The notes: generated from the sequence alone by a model not told the origin. A stretch of 64,000 nt of DNA from Lumbricus rubellus (GCA_945859605.1 OX243824.1:23901221-23965220), one strand, 5' to 3'. Positions 13,286 through 26,045 are shown, counted from the first letter of the stretch. A program made the numbers and translations.

Positions 13286-15000
13286 TGGCAGAGGCAATGA
13301 TGAAACCATTAGAATTTACATAATTGTCTTATCAATTCCCATCTCATGTGTCGTCGTCAATTCATCTTTTATAGCTGACGTCTACCATGCACTTGGTCTA
13401 CCGCTATTCGCCGGCTTCAAACGCCGTAAGCCCCATAAAAATCTGCCTTTCTCTAGTTCCTCTATTATTATCTCTTTGGAAAAGTTTGGAGGTTGGCCGT
13501 TGTTCAAAAATGACTGTGAATTATCGTCGTCATGTGACAATCCAGTTTCTTGTAGGGCTAGATATGTTAAAGCATCTTACAAATTCATCAAGTTGTTTAT
13601 CGTCATAACACATCATCGTTTTTAGGAAACTCCATAATTTGAAGAATAAAATGTCTTAATTGCTGTTAAAGAAATACTTTCATTTAAATAAATTACCTTC
13701 ATCGTTTTCAATAAAATAATTATGTTTACTTAAGTAGAGCATCATCATTGTTGTTAAGGAAATCACTTCATATAAATGAGAGCTTCATTGTTAGCCTAAA
13801 ATAAATTACTTAGGCTACCTTAAAAAACATATTCGTAGTTAATAAAATAGTAATTCATCTAAATTAAATGCGTTCATTGTAATTGTGGAAATACTTCAGT
13901 TTAAATATTTATTACACATAATATTATAATTATATTATATTGCAATAAATAATATTAGCAATATTATAGGGCCCAGCTTCGCTATAAAACCTTCTATGTA
14001 AACTCAAGATGTCACTGAATATATTATTAGGTCACTTTACGTTCAGCCAATATACACATAAAAAATATATATCCAACGCATAATATTTCAAACACATTGA
14101 CCACCGTATCTATAGGAAACGAGCAGCAATTTGTTATTCTGGCCAACTTTTCCGGTGGGAAATCTTGGCTCAATACTTCCCGACCAGACCGGACCGACCG
14201 GCGCCCGATGATCGTCGGGGTATAAGCCCGTGCCCCTCAGTCTGACCTGCGCTTATAGGGTCCCATCGACGTAGATTTCGACGCAGGATTGAAGTCCATT
14301 GTGGGGAAATTCCGGAAGTTATGCTCTCCTCGCATACATAATAATAATACACTCCTCGTTTGATTCGCCTGATAAAAAACCTAACGATGCAAAACGGTTC
14401 GTTGGTACACAGACGTTGGTCGGGTTGGTTAGTTCCCTTCGGCATTGCCATCGTCGGCTTCATCAAAATTTCAAGACCGCTCATGCTTTCCTTGGCCTCC
14501 AGCGCGAGAAAAACGTTATAAGAAAAACGAAAATCTCATCGTGTATACCATAGCCGCTCAAATGGCAAGAAAACGGATAATTCCTAATAGACTGTCCGAA
14601 AAAGATTTTCCTCTGCTCTTTATGTGCATGCGTAAATATCTTCGTGTGTGCGTACGTGTCCATGTTGGTATTGCTATGTGCCACTATGTGGGCATGTATG
14701 TATGTGTGTGTAAGTGTGTGTGTGTGCGTTTGAATATGTGTGCATGAATGTGTATGTGCGTTTGGCTATGTGTGCACGTGTGTATATGTGCGTTTGCGTA
14801 GCATCTTTATGAGCATCTATCACCGGAATAGCCACTTATGGTGGTAGGCTATTTCCAAGAGCGGCGTTAGATAAGTCTTCATCTACGGTCGCATTAGGCT
14901 GGTCTTATATCACATGGTTAGGAAGAGCCGCGTCGTTTTTTCGGATTATAGCTCATTCGATATGAAATTTTCTTACGTATATTTATAAAGCTATAGTCAG
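11165..15000. other. Large intron: AT-rich DNA with short tandem repeats
   Basis: This is intron of the minus-strand LNS gene. It holds a (GATT)n-like tract at about 11566-11680, TA-rich DNA at about 12097-12165, an ATT-rich tract at about 12944-13050, a clean (TCAA)n run at about 13211-13279, and a GT-rich tract at about 14640-14790. I found no convincing exon. Confidence 0.6.
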
Positions 15001-15004
15001 AGGC

Positions 15005-15312
15005 GGATACAGAAACTTTGGACGGGGGGGGGGGGCAAAAAATCCATGGCCTTGGGTGTGGAAATTATTTTATCCGCCAAAAAAGTTGATGACCTTTTTT
15101 AGTGATCTGGTCGAAATTTCGGGAAAGTATACCATCTTGTCCGCCAAAAAGTTGATGACCATTTTATTTTTATTTTTATTTTAGTCATCCAGTCCAAATG
15201 TCCTCATTATGCACTGTTCGAAAGCTTGTTGAAACCAAAGGGGCACGATACATGGGCAGTTCTAAATGGGGGGGGGGCCATGGCCGGATTGCCCCTCCCT
15301 CTGGATCCGCCC
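15005..15312. mobile_element. Non-autonomous GAGGCGGATAC/GGATCCGCC-ended element
   Basis: Ends AGAGGCGGATACAG and CTCTGGATCCGCCCTTAG are imperfect inverted termini of hAT-MITE style around G-runs. The internal words AAAGTTGATGACC are shared with the elements at 10190, 26855 and 38224. I did not find a clean 8-bp target duplication. Confidence 0.5.
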
Positions 15313-15860
15313 TTAGCTATAGGTTGGTTAGCGTTTGTGCTCGTGATCTTCAACTTGCGCTCGTATACAATTTAAAATCTAGCTTTGTAGCAATATTTTT
15401 TTATTTATTTCATTTTGTTCATTTATTGACTTGCAATGTCACATCAATAATCACATAACAGAAACAGACATTAACAACAACAAAACTTCAACAAGGAAAT
15501 AATTGTTATATAAATTTAATATTAGTGCAGGTCAATGAGTCAGCCGACAAAGGTCTAAAAGACCCGCTTAAACTCGGCTGGCTCATTTACAAACTTAATT
15601 CTTGCATAAGTAAATGTGGAGAATCAAAATTCCATCAAGATAAGGAGACACCAATAACACATTGAAAATAAGGTTAAGTTGAATATGAGGCGGTACACAA
15701 AAATAGCAGAATAACCTAGGGCCACACATTATTAATTAATGTAAATGCAAAGCCTGAGAACATCATAAGCTCAAGCATATATCTCACTCAGAACGTTTAC
15801 ACAGTAGACCCTATAGTTATCAACATTGCATTTAAGCCCTTTTTATTTCTGAAGCATTGT

Positions 15861-16065
15861 GGGGCGCGGTGGTGTAGTGGGTATGTTCGTTGCCTTGCAG
15901 CCGGAGGGTTGCAGGTTAGAATCCACCTCAATGGGATCTGGGGCATATCCTTGACTGGTAATTGTTCAGCGCTTCGGCATGAAACTCCGATTCAGTGTCC
16001 GTCCTATAGTCGGGAGCGCATCTGAGTAGATTTCTTGAAGAGGCGCTGTAACAAGTGCACATACT
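15861..16065 (+). repeat. CORE-like SINE, copy 4
   Basis: Diverged copy with GGGCGCGGTGGTGTAGTGG, GGTTAGAATCCACCTC, GCGCTTCGGCATGAAACTCC and ACAAGTGCACATAC. The CORE word is degraded (GATCTGGGGCATATCC). Positions 15313-15860 show no further feature. Confidence 0.8.
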
Positions 16066-16544
16066 GCCACACATGCATTGCATAACATGCCGCTGCAATG
16101 GCTGTTCATACTAAAATGACGTTGTGTAAATAACCGTTACATCTGTGCTGACTTCTCTGCGCGATTTACCCTTTACCAAGCGAGCTTTGCATCTATCGTC
16201 GAAAATCGCGGACTCGCAAAATATCTTTTCGTTGAGCAAGACCAATGATTGGTGTATACACGGCAAAGCAGGAAAGCCGCCCTGCCAATATGTATTAGCG
16301 GAACTATTACCGCTGCATCGGCAGCAGACTGATAATATCGGCAATATTTGTCTTGCCAGAAATTCATTTATCACAGACCGACCGGTAGGAACGCAGAGCT
16401 GGTGACAGTTTGTGGGACGGGAAGAGAAAATTTGATGAAAATACCGATGTAGAAGAAACCAACAGTTACTACGCAGAGACGATGTTATAGACGCTTCTGT
16501 CGCTAAAGACTCGTTTTGGAGATTGCACGATTGAAGACAATGCG

Positions 16545-16675
16545 ACAGATTCAAGACAAAGGGAGAGATCCAAGACAAAGGGGGATCCAAGACAAAGGAA
16601 AGAGGTGCAAGACAAAGGGACAGATCCAAGACAAAGGGACAGATCCAAGACAAAGGGAGAGCTGCAAGACAAAGA
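16545..16675. repeat. Short minisatellite, GATCCAAGACAAAGGGA unit
   Basis: Six or seven tandem copies of a 12-18 bp unit built on CAAGACAAAGGGA. The minus-strand frame encoding repeated FVLDLSLCL comes from the repeat and is not taken as a gene. Positions 16066-16544 show nothing recognisable. Confidence 0.8.
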
Positions 16676-16901
16676 CTGTTGGAACATTGGAACTGATCGA
16701 TTCGGTTGATATGACAAATGTGCCAATCATCTCCGATTCGCATCGCTCGCTTTCTCGTTTCTTGTCTTCGGTGGTCTGCTTGCTTTATAAAGCAATGTCC
16801 GATAACAGCAGAAACTTTTGTCAATACGATATTCATCGAGCTTTCAGACAGGCACTTGTGAGACTGCCTGCATACGACCGTATACTGCCATATCAAATAT
16901 G

Positions 16902-16970
16902 ATTAGTGTCGCCCTCCTCCTTTATTCAGGCTTGGGACTGGTACTGGCAAAGTGCAACCAGTGGCGGAAA
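16902..16970 (+). repeat. GTCGCCCTCC-family interspersed repeat, copy 1
   Basis: Begins TTAGTGTCGCCCTCCTCC and continues CAGGCTTGGGACTGG. Further copies occur at 28213 and 61530. The class is unknown. Confidence 0.6.
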
Positions 16971-17054
16971 TCGACTCAGGAAACAGGGCCGGATTAATGC
17001 ATGTTCAATATGTTCGGCCGAACAGGGGCCCCACACTTTAGGGCCCCCACACTA

Positions 17055-19311
17055 GTGTGGTCCATGTGACAATGGTAAAAAATCATCTTTAGCAGAACTT
17101 TGCTCCACAAGTCTAAATCTGTTCTACCTCTTCTAAGTAAGATTTGTACCAAATTTGAAGCTGATTGGAGCACGTTTAGAGGTAGCTTAAATCCTTACAA
17201 TTTCCTCATAATGATTGTTTATTGAAAGTTATTACATTGCTATCTAACACTCAGAAAAATCATTATTAGAACTGCTTACTTACATAATTTTGAACTGTTG
17301 GGTTACACTGGTGTTTAAAAATACCAATACGTCATTAATAACTACTCCATTGCGTTCTAATTTCGTTGACTTCCTGCTCCTCTGATTCTGATGACGAGTT
17401 CCAAGCTCGTCATCCTAGCCTGAAATCTCAGCCAAAGCGCGCAAAGTTCAATATCCATACAGATCCTAATGTCACTGCGGCTCTGGACCAAGTCAATGTA
17501 CCAGATTGAAGTGCCACATATATTCTTGGTGCAGTTGCACAGGTCATAATGTCAATACGATGTCATTGTCAAGAAGTTCCATCCGACGATCACGTTGCAA
17601 GAACCGTGAAGAGGAGAGTGAAGTCATGAACAGGGCGGTCATTGGCAATGTGCCGCTGTTCCTGCACTGGGATGGTAAACTTCTGCCTGACATTACTGGC
17701 AAGAAAGAAACAGTCGACAGAATTGCAGTACTTGTCACAGGTGACGGGGAAGAGATTTTGCTGGGAGTTCCAAAAATTGGTCGTGGAACTGGTAAAGAAC
17801 AAGCAAAAGCCTGCCTGAGCACACTGGATGAGTGGGGTCTTCAGAATTGAGTTCATGGATCAGTGTTTGATACCACTGCCAGCAATACTGGTCTCAAGAA
17901 CGCACTTTTATTGAGAATGCACCTGAATAAGAATTAGTGTGAGTGGCTTGCCACCATCATGTCATGGAACTTGCACTTGCTGCTGTTTTCGGATCGCTAT
18001 TTGGACCGACTGGAGGACCATGCTTTCCATTGTCAAGAGGTTTCAGCAAAGCTGGCCCAACATTGACGAGGCGATATTTGAAGTGACATATTCACTGCAC
18101 ACACTTCTGCTCTTCGAGAAGAAATGGTAAAATTCTGCAAGGCAGCGCTGGAAGGATCACATCAAAGAGAAGACTACGAGGAATTCTAGAAACTCAGCTT
18201 GATTTTCCTGGGTGGTGAAAATGGGTCAAGGGTCTCGTTTCGGGCGCCTGGAGATTTCCATCATGAGCGTTGGATGGCAAAAGCCATCTATAGCCTTAAA
18301 ATATTTCTTTTCCAACAGCAGTTCTCTCTAACTGCCAAAGAGAAGCACAGTGTAAAGGAGATGGCACTGTGTGTGAGTCTCGTCTATGTTCGATTCTGGC
18401 ATGAGGCTCCTCTGCCTATTAGAGCGCCGCTTAATGACATAACTACTTCTTGAGGAGATCAATAACTACGGTATCCAAATGTAACAGTGGCAAAGGCGGC
18501 CTTGACTGCACTTAGCAGGCATCTTTGGTACTTTTCCGAAATTTTGGTTGGCCTGTCATTGTTTGACGACAGAATAGGAGCGGATGTGAAAATACTGATG
18601 GTGACAAACCTCGGCCTTCCACGATCCATCAGTTCCGTGAAATGCCTCGACCATCCACCAGAACCCCTCAGCTCTCTTGGCCTTGCATCTTGCTTCACAG
18701 AGAGAACTCCTGTCATCTTTGACGCTCCACACTTTGATGGAAAAGATAACGCCCAAGGCTTTCTGGCAAAGGATCCTAAGGAATGGCACTATGATACCTC
18801 GTACCAGGATGTCTGGACGGCAGCTTCGGTCATGACAGTTGTGAACGACTCTGCTGAGCGTACCATTGCTTTGATGAAGCAGTACAATTTATCACTGACA
18901 AAGAACGAAGAACAGAAGCAGTTCCTTCTTCGGCTCGTGAAACGGCACCGGAAGATCTATCCATCTTGTTCCAAGGCCACGTTCGTGAAGATGACAGAGG
19001 ATAGTCAAGGTCACTGAAGGTGCTATCCAAGAATAGCTGTATGTGCCCATAGAAACATTTGACATTTTGAAATCTTCATTTATTTTTATTTGCAACAATT
19101 ACACGATTTTATTCAACTCAAATTCAAGCTTACATTCTTCAACGCAGAACACTGATTTTATGCTCAAATGGTGAAAAAACATTGACCTTAAGCTACCTCT
19201 AAATATTTATCGATCGCTCTAAAATTTGGTAGATGTGATACTGACTTGCCATAGAACAAAACTGGGGTTGTGGAGCCCAACTCTGAGAAGGTTTTTGTTT
19301 TTGGACCACAC
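17055..19311 (+). mobile_element. TA-flanked DNA transposon, copy 1 (2257 bp), nested in hAT
   Basis: Termini GTGTGGTCCA and TGGACCACAC form a 10-bp TIR flanked by TA on each side (17053-17054, 19312-19313). An inverted copy of identical length lies at 21443-23699. Both carry the same broken transposase-like ORF. TA duplication suggests Tc1/mariner-like or another TA-targeting group, but the coding region does not look like a Tc1 DD34D transposase, so the superfamily is left open. Confidence 0.85.
17506..19017 (+). pseudogene. Broken transposase-like gene in TA-element copy 1
   Basis: The longest open pieces are 17506-17850 (114 aa) and 18487-19017 (176 aa), separated by in-frame stops and frame changes. 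The first carries HWDGKLLPDITGK and VLVTGDGEEILLGVPKIGRG. Just past a TGA at 17848, the same frame continues with VFDTTASNTG. The last piece ends NDSAERTIALMKQYN...EEQKQFLLRLVKRHRK. The spaced Asp residues (HWDGK, FDTTASN) suggest an RNase-H-fold DDE-type transposase, and similar ORFs are common as unannotated invertebrate proteins. I cannot name the family. The minus-strand copy at 21737 carries the same interruptions, so the breaks predate duplication. Confidence 0.6.
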
Positions 19312-19935
19312 TACCCCACACATATGAAAACATTTTAGGGAGAAATTGGTGTATTGTGCACCTGCAGAGGAAATGTCGACCAAACGACTAAAAGAAAGGT
19401 CGTCAGCTAATTTTGCATGAAAAAATCTGTTTATACTAAAACAAAATTACCCCTCTTCTTCTTCTTCTGGTTCTCTGCCCCTATAGGCAGGTTCAGCTGT
19501 TCAATGTCGCCACTCTTCCCTCCACTGGGCTTTCTCCTTTAGTTTTTGGCATCCAATCCTCGTCATCAATGTGTCCAGCAGCATCTGTCGTGGTCTTCCT
19601 CTTGTTCTTTTCCCCTCCCTTTTCCTTCTACTCCTCTTAGCGTATGCCCAATCCATTTCTTTTGCCTTTCTCTGATTGTTTTATCACTGTTCTTTCCTAC
19701 CCTTTCCAACACTTCCTCGTTTGTTCTGTGTTCCATCCAGCTGATCTTCTCCATTGTTCTCTAAGTCCACATGTCAAACGCTTCGATTTTATTTATGAAA
19801 TTTTGACCACGATTCAAAAAAGATCATCAGATATTTCGGTCGAAGATCGCCATGTAATTTTTTCAACATGGCCCCACATTTCTTAATCCGGCCCTGTCAG
19901 GAGATCGTGCCTGCAAAAATATGAGTAATATCTAA

Positions 19936-20018
<83 letters not shown>
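19936..20018. repeat. (TATC)n microsatellite
   Basis: About 20 clean TCTA/TATC units. They are followed by a SINE-3'-end-like ATTTATATAGCGCCTCTTC, so the tract probably grew from a retroposon tail. Confidence 0.95.
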
Positions 20019-20019
<1 letters not shown>

Positions 20020-20589
20020 GTGATTTATATAGCGCCTCTTCATAGTCTTGCTTAGTAAGCTTACTTAGTTCTTTTCGTGCAGGTCTGCACATTGGGCAAC
20101 GCACTTCCTCCCTCCTCTCTGCCTATCGCCAGTTTTTCCGCCTCCTTCCGTCACCACTGCTCTGTAAATTTTCTGCTTCGTTCCCACTGCTCACCATGCA
20201 AGGAAACCTGGATACACTGGCGTTCAAAAAAACCTCTTTTCCCGCGTTCCCACTGCTCACCCAAACCACTGCAGATCAGTTTGAATCTAAGCTTTTTAAA
20301 CGCGAAACTTCGTAGATTCGCCACCTTCTCTGTATGAGCAACTTAATCCCTTCCTGCAGTCAAAGGCCTACTTAGATGCCCATATACATGTACTAACACG
20401 AACATACCATAAACCTTTTTAAAGACGCATTAGACTCTAAGAACGAGCAGCTCCACGTAAGTCGAAGAAGCAAGCGGTGATCTCTTCAGATTTATCTTCG
20501 GATGATTGAATGATTTGATCTTAAACGCAGGGACGGATAGATGACGCTCGCTTGACAAATGGGAAGATCGATAGTCGATGGAGGGAGAG

Positions 20590-20850
20590 GAAGGAGGACG
20601 AGGAGGAGGAGGAGGAGCAGAGGAGGAGGAGGAGCAGAGGAGGAGGAGGAGGAGGATGGTGAGCAGAGGGTCCTCAGTGTAAACGGTTTTTTAGATGGAA
20701 TGACTGGTGAAATTTATCGTTGATTTGTTATTGATTCCAAGAAACCAACTGCAGCCCTGTATATATATATACACATATTTATATATACACATATATCTAT
20801 TATATATACACATGTACACACATATCCATTATATATTTATATATATATAT
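20590..20850. repeat. GAG-rich and TATA-rich simple repeats
   Basis: An (AGG)n tract lies at about 20590-20655 and an ATATAC/TATATA-rich tract at about 20758-20852. No gene is supported between 20019 and 21220. Confidence 0.8.
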
Positions 20851-21221
20851 ACGACGAGAGAGTCGGACGTTTATTAGTCTGAACTGGTTTCTATAGATAT
20901 ATCTCTGAAGGCTGAACGCATTTCGACATGATAGCAATGTAGTCGCATGTCCTACTTATAACAGAGTGATAACTGCTTTCGTTAGTTCTAAAACAAGCGG
21001 CCAGCGTTGAAAACAGTACTGTCAAGACGTCTGATATTATAGGCCTAGTTACAGCACGACTTGAGTTGGCACTGGCTCCAAGACTCGAGTTCAATTGGCT
21101 TTGTTATCATTATGACGATAAAGAAATTTAACGAAAATCCAGACATTCAGTCCTCCCCCCCCCACACATCTGCCAGATCTGCCCTAAAATATAGGTTGTA
21201 ATGCTTATGCGTCGGTGGTTG

Positions 21222-21440
21222 AAATGCATATTTATCATGAACTGCAAGACATATTTGTCATGAGTTGCAATTTATTTTCGTCATGAGTTGCAATGCATGT
21301 TCATCATGAGCTGCAATACATATTCATCATGAGTTGCAACACATATTCGTCATGAGCTGGAACACATATTCATTAGGTGCTGCAAAACATATTCATCATG
21401 AGTTGCAATTTATTTTCGCCATGAGCTGCAATACATAATT
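21222..21440. repeat. Minisatellite, CATATTCATCATGAGTTGCAA unit, left part
   Basis: Imperfect units of about 21-23 bp. The array is interrupted at 21441 by the TA-flanked transposon and resumes at 23700 with the same unit. Confidence 0.9.
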
Positions 21441-21442
21441 TA

Positions 21443-23699
21443 GTGTGGTCCAAAAACAAAAACCTTCTCAGAGTTGGGCTCCACAACCCCAGTTTTGTTC
21501 TATGGCAAGTCAGTATCACATCTACCAAATTTTAGAGCGATCGATAAATATTTAGAGGTAGCTTAAGGTCAATGTTTTTTCACCATTTGAGCATAAAATC
21601 AGTGTTCTGCGTTGAAGAATGTAAGCTTGAATTTGAGTTGAATAAAATCGTGTAATTGTTGCAAAAAAAAATAAATGAAGATTTCAAAATGTCAAATGTT
21701 TCTATGGGCACATACAGCTATTCTTGGATAGCACCTTCAGTGACCTTGACTATCCTCTGTCATCTTCACGAACGTGGCCTTGGAACAAGATGGATAGATC
21801 TTCCGGTGCCGTTTCACGAGCCGAAGAAGGAACTGCTTCTGTTCTTCGTTCTTTGTCAGTGATAAATTGTACTGCTTCATCAAAGCAATGGTACGCTCAG
21901 CAGAGTCGTTCACAACTGTCATGACCGAAGCTGCCGTCCAGACATCCTGGTACGAGGTATCATAGTGCCATTCCTTAGGATCCTTTGCCAGAAAGCCTTG
22001 GGCGTTATCTTTTCCATCAAAGTGTGGAGCGTCAAAGATGACAGGAGTTCTCTCTGTGAAGCAAGATGCAAGGCCAAGAGAGCTGAGGGGTTCTGGTGGA
22101 TGGTCGAGGCATTTCACGGAACTGATGGATCGTGGAAGGCCGAGGTTTGTCACCATCAGTATTTTCACATCCGCTCCTATTCTGTCGTCAAACAATGACA
22201 GGCCAACCAAAATTTCGGAAAAGTACCAAAGATGCCTGCTAAGTGCAGTCAAGGCCGCCTTTGCCACTGTTACATTTGGATACCGTATTTATTGAGCTCC
22301 TCAAGAAGTAGTTATGTCATTAAGCGGCGCTCTAATAGGCAGAGGAGCCTCATGCCAGAATCGAACATAGACGAGACTCACACACAGTGCCATCTCCTTT
22401 ACACTGTGCTTCTCTTTGGCAGTTAGAGAGAACTGCTGTTGGAAAAGAAATATTTTAAGGCTATAGATGGCTTTTGCCATCCAACGCTCATGATGGAAAT
22501 CTCCAGGCGCCCGAAACGAGACCCTTGACCCATTTTCACCACCCAGGAAAATCAAGCTGAGTTTCTAGAATTCCTCGTAGTCTTCTCTTTGATGTGATCC
22601 TTCCAGCGCTGCCTTGCAGAATTTTACCATTTCTTCTCGAAGAGCAGAAGTGTGTGCAGTGAATATGTCACTTCAAATATCGCCTCGTCAATGTTGGGCC
22701 AGCTTTGCTGAAACCTCTTGACAATGGAAAGCATGGTCCTCCAGTCGGTCCAAATAGCGATCCGAAAACAGCAGCAAGTGCAAGTTCCATGACATGATGG
22801 TGGCAAGCCACTCACACTAATTCTTATTCAGGTGCATTCTCAATAAAAGTGCGTTCTTGAGACCAGTATTGCTGGCAGTGGTATCAAACACTGATCCATG
22901 AACTCAATTCTGAAGACCCCACTCATCCAGTGTGCTCAGGCAGGCTTTTGCTTGTTCTTTACCAGTTCCACGACCAATTTTTGGAACTCCCAGCAAAATC
23001 TCTTCCCCGTCACCTGTGACAAGTACTGCAATTCTGTCGACTGTTTCTTTCTTGCCAGTAATGTCAGGCAGAAGTTTACCATCCCAGTGCAGGAACAGCG
23101 GCACATTGCCAATGACCGCCCTGTTCATGACTTCACTCTCCTCTTCACGGTTCTTGCAACGTGATCGTCGGATGGAACTTCTTGACAATGACATCGTATT
23201 GACATTATGACCTGTGCAACTGCACCAAGAATATATGTGGCACTTCAATCTGGTACATTGACTTGGTCCAGAGCCGCAGTGACATTAGGATCTGTATGGA
23301 TATTGAACTTTGCGCGCTTTGGCTGAGATTTCAGGCTAGGATGACGAGCTTGGAACTCGTCATCAGAATCAGAGGAGCAGGAAGTCAACGAAATTAGAAC
23401 GCAATGGAGTAGTTATTAATGACGTATTGGTATTTTTAAACACCAGTGTAACCCACCAGTTCAAAATTATGTAAGTAAGCAGTTCTAATAATGATTTTTC
23501 TGAGTGTTAGATAGCAATGTAATAACTTTCAATAAACAATCATTATGAGGAAATTGTAAGGATTTAAGCTACCTCTAAACGTGCTCCAATCAGCTTCAAA
23601 TTTGGTACAAATCTTACTTAGAAGAGGTAGAACAGATTTAGACTTGTGGAGCAAAGTTCTGCTAAAGATGATTTTTTACCATTGTCACATGGACCACAC
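21443..23699 (-). mobile_element. TA-flanked DNA transposon, copy 2 (2257 bp), inverted
   Basis: Reverse-complement copy of 17055-19311, of identical length and nearly identical sequence. I noticed about four mismatches, for example near 22290, 23455 and 21668. TA flanks lie at 21441-21442 and 23700-23701. It inserted into the minisatellite, which has the same unit on both sides. The flanks differ from copy 1, so this is a separate insertion rather than a segmental palindrome. Confidence 0.88.
21737..23248 (-). pseudogene. Broken transposase-like gene in TA-element copy 2
   Basis: Minus-strand counterpart of the pseudogene at 17506-19017. The open pieces 21737-22267 and 22904-23248 encode the same 176 and 114 residues and are broken at the same places. 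Neither copy can encode a full protein, so mobilisation would have needed a transposase supplied from elsewhere. Confidence 0.6.
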
Positions 23700-23701
23700 T
23701 A

Positions 23702-24128
23702 ATACATATTCATCATGAGCTGCAACACATATTCATCATGAGCTGCAACACATATTCGACATGAGCTGGAACACATATTCATTAGGTGCTGCAAAACATA
23801 TTCATCAGGAGTTGCAATTTATTTTCGCCATGAGCTGCAATACATATTCATCATGAGTTGCAACACATATTCGTCATGAGCTGGAACACATATTCATTAG
23901 GTGCTGCAAAACATATTCGTCAGGAGTTGCAATTTATTTTCGTCATGAGCTGCAATATAAATTGTCATGAACAGCGATGCATATTCATCATGAGCTGGAA
24001 TACATATTCATCATGAGTTGCAATACATATTCGTCATGAGCTGCGATACATATTCATCATGGGCTGCAATGCATATCGTCATGAGTTGCAATGCATATCG
24101 TCATGAGTTGCAATGCATATTCATCAAG
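23702..24128. repeat. Minisatellite, CATATTCATCATGAGTTGCAA unit, right part
   Basis: Continuation of the array at 21222-21440, with variants ATTCATTAGGTGCTGCAAAA and ATTCGTCATGAGCTGC. The stretch 24129-24759 shows no recognised feature. Confidence 0.9.
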
Positions 24129-24759
24129 GGAACATTATTCCTCCTTGGTGCACCGATTCACAGCATATTTTTGGCGCATCCTGCATTAAATTCGGCGCTA
24201 CATAAGTTTCTAATTAACAACCGATTTCTACTTTATTCATCCTGTGCATGTACATGAATAGTCTACTCTGATTTCATTTAAATCGCTGATGAGTTCAACA
24301 CATGTGATGCCTGATCAGCCTTCAACCCTTGCAGGTTGGATAAAAATGGATATTTACCGCGATCAAGGGTTAAAAGGCGCCACATCGTTTGATTGTGGTT
24401 GTGATGTTTACGCCTCAGCCGAGTGACCCACTGACCCCAATACCCGCTGTTGATGAGTTGCTCATAAACAAACACGGAACCAGTATACCTATATGTATAC
24501 GCTGGTTCCCTTTACGCGCTAACCGTAAAATGAGATGACGTTGGCCGACTTGCGTTGGCATTCATCTTGCCGCCAATATATACGTTCGAGTCACGATACT
24601 GAATGTCGTAATCTTAATAAAATTGTTTTGTTAATTATAGGAATTCTCATTTGTCCTGATTACAAAAAAATCAAAGAATGAGGACATTGAGGAATGAGGA
24701 GTGGTCTTTAAGTTAACCAATGTGTCTCTAGCATATTATATGTGAGCACTTGCTATTTT

Positions 24760-24975
24760 GTTTGTATGCGTACTTGTTATAGAGCCCCTTCAAGCTCACT
24801 GTAGTCTGCTCAGAGGCGCTCCCGAATGCAGAGCGGACACTGCATTGGAGTTTCACGCCAAAGCGCTGAGCAATTGTGAGTGAAGGACTTGAACAAGGTC
24901 CCTACGTGGCGAGGTGGATTCAAACCTCCCGGCTTCAAAGCAACGACGCCACCACTACACCACCGCGGCCCACCA
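24760..24975 (-). repeat. CORE-like SINE, copy 5 (reverse)
   Basis: Reverse copy running TGTATGCGTACTTGTTATAG, GGCGCTCCCGAATGC, GAGTGAAGGACTTG and CACTACACCACCGCGG. Positions 24976-26045 show only scattered repeat fragments and no supported gene. Confidence 0.85.
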
Positions 24976-26045
24976 CTCTCAATAACGCCCTATTAGGAGA
25001 GACCTTATCGGAGGCTCTCCCGACCGCAGAGCGGACACTGAATGGAGTTTCTGTCGACTTAAATTTTCCGTTTAATTTCCTTTAAAATGCAATACAAATA
25101 CATTATACAATTATACATCGAATAGAGTTACATGGGCGCCCGCAGAAATTTTTGCAGGAGGGGGAAAACTCAATAGTGGCCGTTAAAGTTTTTTAGAAAG
25201 AACTCGAAAAATGCAAAGAAGAAAATAAAGAACATCGGTTTTTCCCTAGAGGTTTCTGAATGAACTTTTCTCAATTTTACTTTTTTATCATTAGTATCAT
25301 TATGTGAAGAAATGTTTCAGAATCCAAATTGTAGTAGGCCTAGTTAAAAGATTGGAATCAATTTTCCAGGGGCGGGCAAGTGCCCACTCTTGCGCCTATG
25401 TGCGGGCGTCCATGTAAAGTTATACTTTCTTAAAAATTGTGAAGCCCGAACAGAAACTCTCAGAGCGCAAAAAATCGACTTAAAGTCGTCCTTTGATGGC
25501 TTAGTATTATACACGTCAGCGTCTCAGCGTTTTGCCAACTGAAGCACGGAGACTCAAGCCCACGGGACAGCGATAAAAGCCCGGTGTATTACAGCGCGCA
25601 TGCACATTGCACACCCTGGGACTCAGTCTCTCTTCGTCTATCTGTCAACTGATCAGTGGTCAAGACTTTCCCCGTCTTATTCGGACACATCTAGAATCCC
25701 TATAAAATATACAAGATGCGTTGGCGGCAGATGTTGTTGCGAGTCCATCCATGGAAAATCTCACTGCTCGTCCACTCCTTCGGAACTGAGAGATTATTTT
25801 TCTTTAATGTGTCAGTAATTGATATTTCGTATGCACATCTTGCCTTTTCGGCGACAAAAACGCTCCCCGTGTAGATATATTCCATGGTTAAAATCACATT
25901 TTTCATCCGTATGCGTATAACTAGAAAATAAAATATGTTTTTTCCGTAGGCGCTCCAACATTAAGCGGGAAGTTATGTAGGCCTACATAATTGCACTAGT
26001 CACTTCAGGCGTAACCATATTTCTCTGTGTAAATATCTTCGCGTT

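Larger units (their letters stand above)
16984..19896. mobile_element. hAT-type DNA transposon (non-autonomous) hosting a nested element
   Basis: The terminal inverted repeat is CAGGGCCGGATTAA at 16984 and TTAATCCGGCCCTG ending at 19896. It is flanked by a nearly exact 8-bp target duplication, TCAGGAAA (16976-16983) and TCAGGAGA (19897-19904), one mismatch apart. The 8-bp duplication and CAGGG...CCCTG termini are hAT hallmarks. Most of the interior is a second transposon inserted at 17055-19311. I found no hAT transposase. Confidence 0.85.

Noticed and set aside
16111..16896. 261-codon minus ORF
   Set aside because: A repeated segment over the AAGACAAAGGG minisatellite keeps it open. The rest shows no domain or splice signal.
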